A stretch of 64,000 nucleotides of DNA from HR10 sp964615335 (GTDB lineage: Bacteria; Acidobacteriota; Blastocatellia; HR10), in the NCBI GenBank assembly GCA_964615335.1, contig CAZTMT010000001.1, positions 487,484 through 551,483 on the forward strand, given 5' to 3'. The notes beneath the pieces were generated by a model. That model did no database searches and was not told where the DNA came from. It saw nothing but the letters and a program-made list of their open reading frames with translations. This document shows, piece by piece, positions 7,732 through 15,704 of the stretch; position 1 is the first letter of the stretch; each line of letters begins with the position of its first letter. Position numbers and translations under genes: made by a program.

Positions 7732-8241
7732 ATGAGCGCGGAGGGAAAAGGCAAAAACCCCCTGGTGGGGATTATCATGGGGAGCCGATCGGATTGGGAG
7801 ACAATGCGAGGAGCGGCGGAGGTTTTGCGGGAGCTGGGCATCGCGCATGAGGTTCGTGTTGTCTCAGCCCATCGGACCCCGGATCTCATGTTCGAGTATG
7901 CCGAGACAGCGCGGGAGCGCGGCCTGGAGGTCATCATCGCCGGAGCGGGAGGAGCTGCGCATCTTCCGGGGATGACAGCCGCCAAGACAATTCTGCCCGT
8001 CATCGGGGTTCCCGTCGAGTCCACGACCCTTCGCGGGCTGGATTCCCTGCTTTCGATCGTTCAGATGCCGGCCGGAGTGCCCGTGGCGACGGTCGCCATC
8101 GGGAATGCCCGAAACGCCGGATTGCTCGCCGCGCGCATTCTGGCTCTGAAGTATCCTGAGATCGCCGAACGCCTCACAGCCTACGTCGAGGCGATGAAGA
8201 ATGCCGTCCTGCAGACGAAGCTGGAGGAGAAGGAAGTATGA
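7732..8241 (+). CDS. purE: N5-carboxyaminoimidazole ribonucleotide mutase
   Basis: 169 residues, class I PurE size. It converts N5-CAIR (made by PurK) to CAIR in de novo purine synthesis. The nucleotide-binding GIIMGSRSDWETM opens the protein, followed by VSAHRTPD, IIAGAGGAAHLPGM and LDSLLSIVQMPAGVPVATVAIG, all signature PurE segments. ATG 7732 is preceded by GAGGGGAGGG. Its stop overlaps the start of purK. Confidence 0.95.
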   Translation: MSAEGKGKNPLVGIIMGSRSDWETMRGAAEVLRELGIAHEVRVVSAHRTPDLMFEYAETARERGLEVIIAGAGGAAHLPGMTAAKTILPVIGVPVESTTLRGLDSLLSIVQMPAGVPVATVAIGNARNAGLLAARILALKYPEIAERLTAYVEAMKNAVLQTKLEEKEV

Positions 8242-9404
8242 CGCTCTTGGGACCAGGACATACGATTGGAGTTCTCGGAGGGGGACAGCTCGGGCGCATG
8301 CTCGCGCTCGAGGCTCGGCGCCTGGGATATCGGGTGATCACGCTGGATCCGGAACCGGATTCTCCCTGCGGTCAGGTCGCCGATGAGCAGATCGTCGCGC
8401 CGTACGAAGATCGGGAGGCCGTTCTGAAGCTCGGCCGCGCGGCGGATGTCGTGACCTATGAGTTCGAGAACGTGTCTGCCGCTTCTGTCCGGGCGCTCGA
8501 AGAGGATGGCCGGCGCGTGCATCCCTCCAGCACTGTGCTGGCTATCACGCAGAATCGGTTGCGCGAGAAGACGTTCGTCGCCGATCTGGGCATTGATGTG
8601 CCGGCTTTTCGAGCGCTCGCTTCGATCGAAGAAGGGGAGCGCCTGGCGCGCGAAGTCGGATTCCCCGCTGTGCTCAAGACGATCTCCGGAGGATATGATG
8701 GCAAGGGGCAGATTCTCGTCCGAACGTGGGGGGAGGCCGAAGAAGGACTCCGCCGCCTCGGTCTGCCGACCGCAAGCGCTCCCTCCGAAGAGCCCCGGGT
8801 GATCTGGGAGCAATGGGTCCCTTGGGTGAAGGAAGTGAGCATGATTGGGGTTCGGGACGTGCGGGGAAATGTCGTGACCTATCCTCTTGTTGAGAACGTG
8901 CACGTGGATAATATCCTGGACACATCCATCGTTCCGGCGCACGTCGCCCCGCGAGTCGAAGAAGAAGCGCGTCAGATCGTGAAGGCCATTGGCGAGCATC
9001 TGGAGATCGTCGGCGTCTACTGCGTTGAAATGTTCTTGTACGAGGGGGATCGCTTGCTCGTCAATGAGATCGCGCCCCGACCGCATAATTCCGGGCATTA
9101 TACGCTCGATGCCTGCATGATCTCTCAATTCGAAAGCCACGTGCGCGCGATTTGTGGATTGCCGATCGCATCCCCGCATCTGCGGTCTCCGGCTGTTATG
9201 GTCAATCTGCTGGGGGATGGACGCGGCCATCAGTTGCGGGGCGTCGAGCGCATTCTGCAGGATCCGCGCGTGCGCCTGCATCTGTACGGGAAAAAGGAAG
9301 CGCGTCCTCGCCGTAAGATGGGACATCTGACAGTCCTGGCCGAGGACGTGGAGACAGCGCTGGATCTGGCCCGACGGGCGCGGCAGGAGTTGCGATGGGA
9401 GTAG
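8238..9404 (+). CDS. purK: N5-carboxyaminoimidazole ribonucleotide synthase
   Basis: 388 residues. ATP-grasp enzyme that carboxylates AIR with bicarbonate and ATP to give N5-CAIR. It begins with the nucleotide fold IGVLGGGQLGRMLALEARRLGY. VVTYEFENV, KTISGGYDGKGQ, the ATP-grasp core and EIAPRPHNSGHYT with FESHVRAICGLP are all characteristic of PurK. ATGA overlap with purE shows a two-gene operon. Confidence 0.95.
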   Translation: MTLLGPGHTIGVLGGGQLGRMLALEARRLGYRVITLDPEPDSPCGQVADEQIVAPYEDREAVLKLGRAADVVTYEFENVSAASVRALEEDGRRVHPSSTVLAITQNRLREKTFVADLGIDVPAFRALASIEEGERLAREVGFPAVLKTISGGYDGKGQILVRTWGEAEEGLRRLGLPTASAPSEEPRVIWEQWVPWVKEVSMIGVRDVRGNVVTYPLVENVHVDNILDTSIVPAHVAPRVEEEARQIVKAIGEHLEIVGVYCVEMFLYEGDRLLVNEIAPRPHNSGHYTLDACMISQFESHVRAICGLPIASPHLRSPAVMVNLLGDGRGHQLRGVERILQDPRVRLHLYGKKEARPRRKMGHLTVLAEDVETALDLARRARQELRWE

Positions 9405-9438
9405 GACGCTGCGATTCGCGCGCGCTCTCTGGCGCGAC

Positions 9439-10107
9439 TCACCTCGTGCCCGAGCAGCCCTTCACGGCGACGCCGACGATATGAGGGGAGACTAGGGGGA
9501 AAGGAGCATGAAGATACTGCAAGGTGACCTGCGCGAATCCGGCCGCGCGAATGAGCCGATCCGTCTCTCGATTCGGGTGACATCCGTCGGCGAGTCGCTT
9601 CCACAGGGGGCTGAGTCGTTCCTGCCATCGGCGAAGGCGCGTGTTCGCCGGAGCCGCGATGTGCTCGATGAAGAGGAAGCGCCCGCCCGGCACGAGCACG
9701 CGCTGAATCTCCCCAAGCGCGCGTTCGGGATCGGACACGGTGCACAGGACATAGGTGCTGACGACGGCGTCTACGCTCTCATCTTCCAGGTCCAGATGTT
9801 CGGCATACCCGAGCGCGAGCGCGATGTCCCGGCCCAGGCGCTCGGCTTCCTTCCTCACGTACCGATGCATGTACGGATTGGGCTCAAGGCCCATCCATCG
9901 GACCTCCGGGGGATAATAGCGCAGGTTCGGTCCTGTCCCCGGTCCGATCTCCAAAACGCGCCCGCGCAGTCCGGACAGAAGCGCTTGCTTGTACGAACGC
10001 CAGTAGGCATCGGCATAAGGGCTCAGCCGGGCCATGAGCCACGCATGCCCCCTCTGGGCCAGCCCAGCGCGCCCTCCGAGAGTATGCTCCTGTCGCCCTC
10101 GTTCCAT
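9439..10107 (-). CDS. Class I SAM-dependent methyltransferase (UbiE/type 11 like)
   Basis: About 222 residues from ATG 10107. Motif I is VLEIGPGTGPNLRYYP, motif II MGLEPNPYM, then DESVDAVVSTYVLCTVSDPERALGEIQRVLVPGGRFLFIEH, the Methyltransf_11 pattern close to methyltransferase-like 7 and phosphatidylethanolamine-type enzymes. The substrate is unknown, perhaps a lipid or quinone. The frame stays open upstream into the repeat island, but that part is not coding. A TACAAT box ends eight bases before the ATG, which supports this start and suggests a leaderless mRNA. Confidence 0.75.
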   Translation of the reverse strand: MERGRQEHTLGGRAGLAQRGHAWLMARLSPYADAYWRSYKQALLSGLRGRVLEIGPGTGPNLRYYPPEVRWMGLEPNPYMHRYVRKEAERLGRDIALALGYAEHLDLEDESVDAVVSTYVLCTVSDPERALGEIQRVLVPGGRFLFIEHIAAPANTRLRRWQERLSPLWKRLADGCHPNRETDRLIRAAGFAQVTLQYLHAPFPLVSPHIVGVAVKGCSGTR

Positions 10108-10115
10108 AGGGGAGG

Positions 10116-10121
10116 ATTGTA
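10116..10121 (-). promoter_or_regulatory. -10 box (TACAAT) of the methyltransferase gene
   Basis: TACAAT (5/6) on the minus strand, eight bases from the ATG at 10107, so transcription would start at or next to the A of ATG. No good -35 is seen. Confidence 0.4.
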
Positions 10122-10183
10122 TCACCTCTTCCTCCTGCACAAACACACTCGCGCGGGCAACCGCGTCCGCATCAACAGAAGGA

Positions 10184-10493
10184 GTCCGCGCAGGGGGACG
10201 GGAGAAAATAACCTGGGGCGCAAACCCATTTGCCGAACGGCACATTTTCCGCATGGAGCCCATGGAACAGGCAATAGAGAATAGCCTGGGACGCGAGCCC
10301 CATTTGCGGAACGACACATTTTCCACAAAAAGCTCCCGAAGGGAGCGACAGAAAGTAGCCCGGGGCGTCAGCCCTTTTACGGAACGACGTCTTTCCACAG
10401 AAAGCCCCCGGAGGGGGCGACAGAGAATAGCCTAGGGCGTGAGCCCTAGGAAACCGCGAGCCCAAAATTTCCCCACAAGCCCCCGAAGGGGGC
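10184..10493 (+). repeat. Left cluster of about 72-75 bp hairpin repeats (four copies plus a fifth hairpin)
   Basis: Each copy has a GC-rich hairpin (for example GCTCCCGAAGGGAGC at 10332-10346, GCCCCCGGAGGGGGC at 10404-10418, GCCCCCGAAGGGGGC at 10479-10493), then a core like CGACAGAGAATAGCC, a second short hairpin such as CCTAGGGCGTGAGCCCTAGG, and often GCGGAACGACAC with TTTTCCACA. Copies start near 10184, 10257, 10332 and 10404, and the last hairpin near 10479. The order hairpin-core reads on the + strand. Confidence 0.85.
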
Positions 10494-10647
10494 GACACAT
10501 CGGGGTGTCACCCAGCGTTCATGAACGCCAGGCCATCACATCGGGGGACGTGCGAACGTCGTCCTTCGATTCATTCGGCTTCTGACCCGGTGTGCCGCCC
10601 GCCGCAGGCGGGCTCGGAGATGAATAATTGGGGATCCCGTTTCCTGG
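10494..10647. other. Spacer between opposed repeat clusters, with palindromes
   Basis: No gene seen. It contains a perfect 14-bp palindrome GCGTTCATGAACGC (10515-10528), a GACAC/GTGTC stem at about 10494-10509, two copies of ACATCGGGG, and a strong hairpin GCCCGCC-GCA-GGCGGGC (10597-10613) without a T-run. Confidence 0.6.
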
Positions 10648-10927
10648 GGTTCCGCTTCGCTCCACCCCAGGCTATCCTCTGTCGCCTGCCAAAGCGGGCT
10701 CTCTGCGGAATGAGGTTTGGTCTCACATGGGGTTCCGCTCGTGCTTCACCCCAGGCTATTTTCTGTCGCTCTCTTCGAGGGCTCTCTGCGGAAATGAGAT
10801 TCGGTCCCAAACAAGGTTCCGCTCGCGCTTCGTCTCGGGCTATTTTCTATGGCCTGCTTCGCAGGCTCTTTAAGAAATGAGAGTCGCTCTCAAACGGGTT
10901 TCCGCTGCCGCGTCACCTCAGGACTTC
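10648..10927 (-). repeat. Right cluster of about 82-84 bp repeats in the opposite orientation
   Basis: Copies begin at 10648, 10731 and 10815, with a truncated fourth at about 10897. On the + strand each starts GGTTCCGCT, then ends a CCCAGGCTATTTTCTGTCG core, a TTCG-loop hairpin, and GCTCTCTGCGGAAATGAGA. The reverse complement of the core matches the left cluster core, so the two clusters face each other across the 10494-10647 spacer. Confidence 0.85.
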
Positions 10928-10956
10928 TTGTGAGTCGGGCGTGTGGGGATTAGAAT
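10928..10956 (+). promoter_or_regulatory. Candidate promoter of the fumarase operon
   Basis: TTGTGA (10928-10933, 4/6), a 17-base spacer, TAGAAT (10951-10956, 5/6), then a GGGGGAGG ribosome site before the ATG. It starts exactly where the repeat island ends. Confidence 0.45.
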
Positions 10957-10982
10957 TGTCCTTCAAGAAGGGGGAGGCCATG

Positions 10983-12503
10983 ATGGAGAGATTTCGGCAG
11001 AGCATGCTGGAGCTCATTGTGAAGACTTCGACGACGTTGCCCGCCGATGTGCGGCGCGCGATTGCGGCGGCTCTGGAGCGGGAGGAGCCGGGGACGCGAG
11101 CGGCTCAGGCGCTCAGTATCATCGCGACCAACGTGGATATGGCGTGTCAGGCCGAGGGTCCGATCTGTCAGGACACGGGGATGCCGACTTTCGAGATCAA
11201 GGTACCCGTCGGCGTCAACCAAATCCTCCTGGCGCGGGAGATTCGGGAAGCCATCGCCGAGGCCACGCGGCAGGGGAAGCTGCGTCCGAACTCCGTGGAT
11301 TCGCTCACGGGCCGAAACAGCGGCACCAATCTCGGTCCGGGCACGCCGATCCTTCATTTCGAACAGTGGGAGAACGACGAGGAGATCGAGGTCCGGCTCA
11401 TCCTCAAAGGTGGAGGGTGTGAGAATCAGAACGCGCAGTATTCGCTTCCCTGCGAGCTGCCGCATCTGGGACGCGCCGATCGGAATCTGGATGGCGTGCG
11501 CAAGTGCATCTTGCATGCCATCTGGCAGGCTCAGGGGCAAGGATGCAGCGCCGGAGCGGTCGGTGTCTGTATCGGGGGGGATCGCGCCTCGGGCTATCAG
11601 TATGCGAAGCAACAGCTCTTTCGTCCTCTGGACGATGTGAACCCTAATCCGGAACTCGCGCGCCTGGAGGAGTACATCCTGAAAGCGGCCAACACGCTCA
11701 ACATCGGGGCGATGGGATTCGGCGGACGTGTGACGCTCATCGGCTGTAAGATCGGGGCGCTGAATCGGCTGCCGGCGAGCTTCTTCGTCTCGGTCGCGTA
11801 CGATTGCTGGGCCTTCCGTCGGCTGGGCGTCGTGCTGGACGCGCGCACCGGAGAGATCGTGCGGTGGTTGTATCAAGAGGGAGGGCCGGAGCGACTGGCT
11901 CCTCCTGAGGGGGTGCCCATGACGGGGAAAGAGATCTCGCTCCGGTCTCCGCTCTCGGAGCAGGACGTGCGCCGACTGAAGGTTGGGGATGTCGTGCTCG
12001 TGCAGGGCGAGGTCTTCACGGGGCGCGATGCCGTGCACGCGCATTTGATGAAGCATGAACCTCCGGTTGACTTGCGCGGGGCGATCCTCTATCACTGCGG
12101 TCCGGTCGCTCTTCAGGAGAACGGACGCTGGCGCATCACGGCGGCGGGGCCGACGACGAGCATGCGCGAAGAGCCCTATCAGGGGGAGATCATTCGTCGC
12201 TACGGCGTGCGCGCCATCATCGGCAAGGGGGGGATGGGGCCGAAAACGCTCGCCGCGCTGAAGGAACATGGAGCTGTGTATTTGAATGCCATCGGGGGTG
12301 CGGCCCAATACTACGCGCGATGCATTGAGGAGGTGCTCGGCGTGTACTGGCTCGAGTTCGGCATCCCGGAGGCGATGTGGCATCTGCGGGTGAAGGATCT
12401 GCCGGCTATCGTCACGATGGATGCGCAGGGGAATTCTCTGCATGAGGATGTGGCGCGCGCTTCGGCCGTGTTGTTGGAGAAGCTGGCCGAGCCCGTGTTC
12501 TGA
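10983..12503 (+). CDS. fumA: Class I (iron-sulfur) fumarate hydratase, fused alpha and beta domains
   Basis: 506 residues from the second of two adjacent ATGs (10980, 10983); 10983 gives better spacing to GGGGGAGG. It interconverts fumarate and malate with a 4Fe-4S cluster. The N-terminal domain has QDTGMPTF (cluster Cys), the GRNSGTN region, KGGGCENQN and GQGCSAGAVGVCIGGDRASGY, whose cysteines are the other expected ligands. The C-terminal beta domain carries GPTTSMREEPY, IIGKGGMGPKT and GGAAQYYA. Two-subunit fumarases split these domains; here they are one chain. L-tartrate dehydratase shares the fold, so the substrate is probable rather than proven. First gene of an operon with a macro-domain, a peptidase and a symporter gene. 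Confidence 0.88.
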   Translation: MERFRQSMLELIVKTSTTLPADVRRAIAAALEREEPGTRAAQALSIIATNVDMACQAEGPICQDTGMPTFEIKVPVGVNQILLAREIREAIAEATRQGKLRPNSVDSLTGRNSGTNLGPGTPILHFEQWENDEEIEVRLILKGGGCENQNAQYSLPCELPHLGRADRNLDGVRKCILHAIWQAQGQGCSAGAVGVCIGGDRASGYQYAKQQLFRPLDDVNPNPELARLEEYILKAANTLNIGAMGFGGRVTLIGCKIGALNRLPASFFVSVAYDCWAFRRLGVVLDARTGEIVRWLYQEGGPERLAPPEGVPMTGKEISLRSPLSEQDVRRLKVGDVVLVQGEVFTGRDAVHAHLMKHEPPVDLRGAILYHCGPVALQENGRWRITAAGPTTSMREEPYQGEIIRRYGVRAIIGKGGMGPKTLAALKEHGAVYLNAIGGAAQYYARCIEEVLGVYWLEFGIPEAMWHLRVKDLPAIVTMDAQGNSLHEDVARASAVLLEKLAEPVF

Positions 12504-12553
12504 TCTGCGCGGCGGGAAATCATCAGGGAAACGACTCTCTCGGGAGTGCCGCT

Positions 12554-13138
12554 ATGAACGAAGTCACAGCCGAACACGTCTTCCGCTCGGGACAGAAGAT
12601 CCGACTCGTCCGCGGGGACATCACGGAGGAACGCGTGGATGCGATCGTCAACGCGGCGAATTCGCATCTGGCGCACGGAGGGGGAGTGGCGGCAGCGATC
12701 CTTCGTAAGGGAGGAGAGGTGATTCAGCAGGAGAGCGATGAGTGGGTGCGGCGGCATGGACCCGTACCCACAGGCAGCGCCGCTATTACGGGCGCCGGAG
12801 CTTTGCCGTGCCGAGCGGTCATTCATGCCGTCGGTCCGGTGTGGCGTGGGGGAGAAGCCGGAGAAGAAGAGCAATTGCGCGCGGCCGCCTGGTCCAGTTT
12901 CACGCTCGCAGCCGAGCGGGGATTCGCGAGTCTGGCTCTTCCGGCGATCAGCGCCGGGATCTTCGGCTTCCCCATCGCCCGCTGCGCGGAGATTTTGCTT
13001 CGGGCAGCGCGCGATTTCCTGACGGCGCATCCGGAGGGGCCGCTGCGGGAGATCCGGTTCGTCCTCTTCGATCCGGCTGCTCTGGAAGCCTTTCATCGAG
13101 CATTCGAGCAGATGTTTTCCGAAGGAGGAGATCGGTGA
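12554..13138 (+). CDS. Macro-domain protein (ADP-ribose or O-acetyl-ADP-ribose binding/hydrolysis)
   Basis: 194 residues, a stand-alone MacroD-like domain. VDAIVNAANSHLAHGGGVAAAI at about 28-49 is the ADP-ribose-binding loop with the conserved Asn pair. AITGAGALPCRAVIHAVGPVW follows, and LPAISAGIFGFPIARCAEI is the phosphate-binding loop. Such proteins bind ADP-ribose and often deacetylate O-acetyl-ADP-ribose or remove ADP-ribose from proteins. It follows the fumarase gene by 50 bases and the peptidase gene follows by 38. Confidence 0.88.
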   Translation: MNEVTAEHVFRSGQKIRLVRGDITEERVDAIVNAANSHLAHGGGVAAAILRKGGEVIQQESDEWVRRHGPVPTGSAAITGAGALPCRAVIHAVGPVWRGGEAGEEEQLRAAAWSSFTLAAERGFASLALPAISAGIFGFPIARCAEILLRAARDFLTAHPEGPLREIRFVLFDPAALEAFHRAFEQMFSEGGDR

Positions 13139-13176
13139 GCGGGCCCGCCGGCTTCTCCGATGGAGAAACGGCATCC

Positions 13177-14292
13177 ATGAACCGGATCACACGACGCGCG
13201 TTCCAGCGCTATCTCCTCTGCGGACTTGCCTTGGGAGCACATCGCATGAGTGAAACTCATTCGCGACGTGAGCATCGCACGCCGGAGAGCGCTTCCGATT
13301 CGACCGAAACCCCATCGGGGGGATTGACCGATGTGTCCGGCCTCAAGGTCGGACATTTCACGCACCCTGAGCGTCCCACCGGATGCACGGTCGTTCTGGC
13401 CGAAGCGGGGGCGGTTGCGGGAGTGGATGTCCGCGGGTCCGCTCCGGGGACGCGCGAGACTGATCTGCTGAATCCCATCCACACGGTGCAGAGGGTTCAC
13501 GCCATCGTGCTCTCCGGTGGGAGTGCGTTCGGACTGGATACTGCCGCGGGCGTCATGCGGTATCTCGAGGAGCGAGGCATCGGACTGGACGCGCGCGTGG
13601 TGAAGGTGCCGATCGTCCCGGCGGCTATTCTTTTCGATCTCATGCTTGGCGATCCTCGGATTCGCCCGGATCGCGAAGCCGGCTATCAGGCGTGTCTACG
13701 GGCAACCGCTGGGCCGATCGCCGAGGGAAGCGTCGGAGCGGGAGCGGGAGCGACCGTAGGCAAGCTGCTCGGACCGGAGCGCGCGATGAAAGGAGGAGTG
13801 GGGACAGCAAGCTTTCGAATCGGTCCTCTTGTGGTCGCCGCGCTTGTCGTCGTGAACGCCGTGGGGGATGTCGTGGACCCGAAGACCGGCAAGGTCCTGG
13901 CCGGAGCGCGCACGCCGGATGGGAAGCGTCTGGCCGATGTCATGGAGCTTTTGCGAAAAGGGGAAGCATGGCGCCCAGTGCGCCCCGGCGAGAACACCAC
14001 GATCGGCGTCATCGCTACCAACGCCGCTTTCGATAAGGCGGGGATGACCAAGATCGCGCAGATGGGCCATGACGGCTTGGCCCGCGCCATTCGCCCTGTG
14101 CATATGCCGTGGGATGGGGATACCTTGTTCGCTCTCTCGACGGGACAGATCTCAGGAGTGGATCTGGGAGTTGTGGGCGCCCTGGCGGCCGAAGCGGTCG
14201 CCGAAGCCGTCGTCCGCGCGATCCAAAAAGCCGAAGGGGTACCCGGTTATCCCTCGTATCGGGACCTGCACGCGCTCTCCGAGAGAGAATGA
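13177..14292 (+). CDS. P1/S58-family (DmpA-like) self-processing peptidase
   Basis: 371 residues from ATG 13177; upstream of that the frame only mirrors the macro gene. An N-terminal TRRAFQRYLLCGLALGA looks like a Tat-type or short Sec signal. The body shows DVSGLKVGHFTHPERPTGCTVVL, GVDVRGSAPGTRETDLL, IVLSGGSAFGLDTAAGVM, and ENTTIGVIATNA, where Thr is the likely nucleophile exposed by self-cleavage. Family members release N-terminal D- or beta-amino acids from small peptides. Its stop overlaps the symporter start, which suggests that released products are imported. Confidence 0.82.
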   Translation: MNRITRRAFQRYLLCGLALGAHRMSETHSRREHRTPESASDSTETPSGGLTDVSGLKVGHFTHPERPTGCTVVLAEAGAVAGVDVRGSAPGTRETDLLNPIHTVQRVHAIVLSGGSAFGLDTAAGVMRYLEERGIGLDARVVKVPIVPAAILFDLMLGDPRIRPDREAGYQACLRATAGPIAEGSVGAGAGATVGKLLGPERAMKGGVGTASFRIGPLVVAALVVVNAVGDVVDPKTGKVLAGARTPDGKRLADVMELLRKGEAWRPVRPGENTTIGVIATNAAFDKAGMTKIAQMGHDGLARAIRPVHMPWDGDTLFALSTGQISGVDLGVVGALAAEAVAEAVVRAIQKAEGVPGYPSYRDLHALSERE

Positions 14293-15689
14293 ACGGCTAC
14301 GTTCTGGCCCTGATCCTCTACGGGGCCGCTCTTGCCGGACTTGGCCTCTGGATCTCCCGTTCCGTTCGCACAGCGGCCGATTTTTTCGTCGCGCGCCGCG
14401 GACTCGGATCGGGACTGCTCTTCGCCACTCTCGTGGCGGCGAATATCGGCGCCGGATCAACGGTCGGAGCGGCTGGTCTCGGATATGAGTTCGGCCTTTC
14501 GGGATGGTGGTGGGTCGGATCGGCCGGATTGGGAAGCCTGGTCCTGGCCTTCGTCGTCGGCCCCAGGATATGGGCGCTGGCTGCGCGACACGGATTCTAC
14601 ACGGTCGGAGATTATCTGGAATACCGGTATGGTCGCGCCGTGCGAGGGGTGATTGCCGCTCTGCTCTGGGCCGGATCCCTGGCGATTCTGGCCGGACAGT
14701 GGATCGCTGTCGCGTGGATTCTGAACGTCATCGCTGGCCTCTCGAAACCTCTGGGATGTCTTCTGGGAGGAGGCGTCACGATCCTCTACTTCGTGGCAGG
14801 AGGGTTGCTCTCATCGGCGTGGGTCAACGTCGTCCAGCTCATCGTGAAGATGGGCGGATTTGTGCTCGCTCTCTTCTGGGTCCTGGGAGAGATGGGGGGA
14901 TGGACGGGCTTGCGCGAAGCTCTTGTGGCGCGCACGTTCGAGGATTCGAGTTACTTCGCATTCCTGGAAGCTCGGCGTGCCCTCACCTATTTCTTCCTGC
15001 TTGCTCCCTCGTTCATCGTCTCGCCGGGCCTGTTGCAGAAGGTGTACGGGGCGCGCCAGGCGCGCGTCGTTCGCATCGGTGTCGGGCTCAATGCGGGTGT
15101 TCTTTTGGCGTTCGCTTTTCTGCCCGTCATCCTGGGCATGGCGGCGGCGGCGGCACATCCGGGACTGGCTCATCGCGAGCTGGCTTTGCCGACGCTTCTG
15201 ACGACGATGTTACCCCCCTGGTTGGGAGGATTAGCTCTGGCGGCCATCTTCTCGGCTGAAGTCAGTTCCGCTGACGCCGTCCTCTTCATGCTCTCGACGT
15301 CGCTCAGTCAGGATCTCTACCGCACGTTCATACGGCCCCACGCCAGCGAGCGCGAGCTTTTACGCGTGAGTCGCTGGACTGCCCTGGTGGCCGGAATCTC
15401 GGGCGTTTCGTTTGCCATCGCGCTTCCTTCGGTCATCGCGGCTCTTTCGATCTTCTACAGTCTCCTGTCGGCGGCACTCTTCGTCCCGCTCATCGTGGGA
15501 CTTTATTCCGAACGCCCGAAGCAGCGGGATGCGCTCTGGGCGATCGCGCTCTCGTTGGTGGTGGCGGGACTTGCCCAGGGGCTGGCCGGAGGACGAGGAT
15601 TCGCTTTTCTCCCGCCTGTCGCTCTGGGGATCCTCGCGTCAGCGCTCGTGATGCTGCGAGCTTTCGTTCGAGGGCCTTCTCGGAGCTGA
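14289..15689 (+). CDS. Sodium:solute symporter (SSS family)
   Basis: 466 residues with about 12-13 hydrophobic helices. ATG 14289 overlaps the peptidase stop (ATGA) and follows GAGAGAG. The conserved N-terminal pattern (SRSVRTAADFFVARRGLG, LVAANIGAGSTVGAAGLGYEFGLSGWWW) and ILYFVAGGLLSSAWVNVVQLIVKMGG place it in the SSS family (SLC5-like), which moves amino acids, sugars or carboxylates with Na+. The substrate is unknown. Link to the adjacent S58 peptidase suggests small peptides or amino acids; link to fumarase would suggest a carboxylate. Both are inference. Confidence 0.85.
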   Translation: MNGYVLALILYGAALAGLGLWISRSVRTAADFFVARRGLGSGLLFATLVAANIGAGSTVGAAGLGYEFGLSGWWWVGSAGLGSLVLAFVVGPRIWALAARHGFYTVGDYLEYRYGRAVRGVIAALLWAGSLAILAGQWIAVAWILNVIAGLSKPLGCLLGGGVTILYFVAGGLLSSAWVNVVQLIVKMGGFVLALFWVLGEMGGWTGLREALVARTFEDSSYFAFLEARRALTYFFLLAPSFIVSPGLLQKVYGARQARVVRIGVGLNAGVLLAFAFLPVILGMAAAAAHPGLAHRELALPTLLTTMLPPWLGGLALAAIFSAEVSSADAVLFMLSTSLSQDLYRTFIRPHASERELLRVSRWTALVAGISGVSFAIALPSVIAALSIFYSLLSAALFVPLIVGLYSERPKQRDALWAIALSLVVAGLAQGLAGGRGFAFLPPVALGILASALVMLRAFVRGPSRS

Positions 15690-15704
15690 TCTCCGCGTGA
15701 GGCC

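Noticed and set aside
7626..8024. N-terminal extension of the CRP-like regulator
   Set aside because: This stretch mirrors the purE coding region on the other strand and matches no family; the regulator is complete from 7625.
10172..10498. Minus-strand ORF of 108 codons, and several others across the repeat island
   Set aside because: They are open only because the hairpin repeats happen to lack stops. Their proteins repeat the same phrase (PGYF, AFCGK), track the DNA repeat and have no ribosome sites.
10184..10927. Possible CRISPR array
   Set aside because: Units are 72-84 bp, imperfect, in two orientations, with no constant-length unique spacers and no cas genes.
12742..13176. N-terminal extension of the S58 peptidase
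   Set aside because: It is the macro-domain gene read in another frame.
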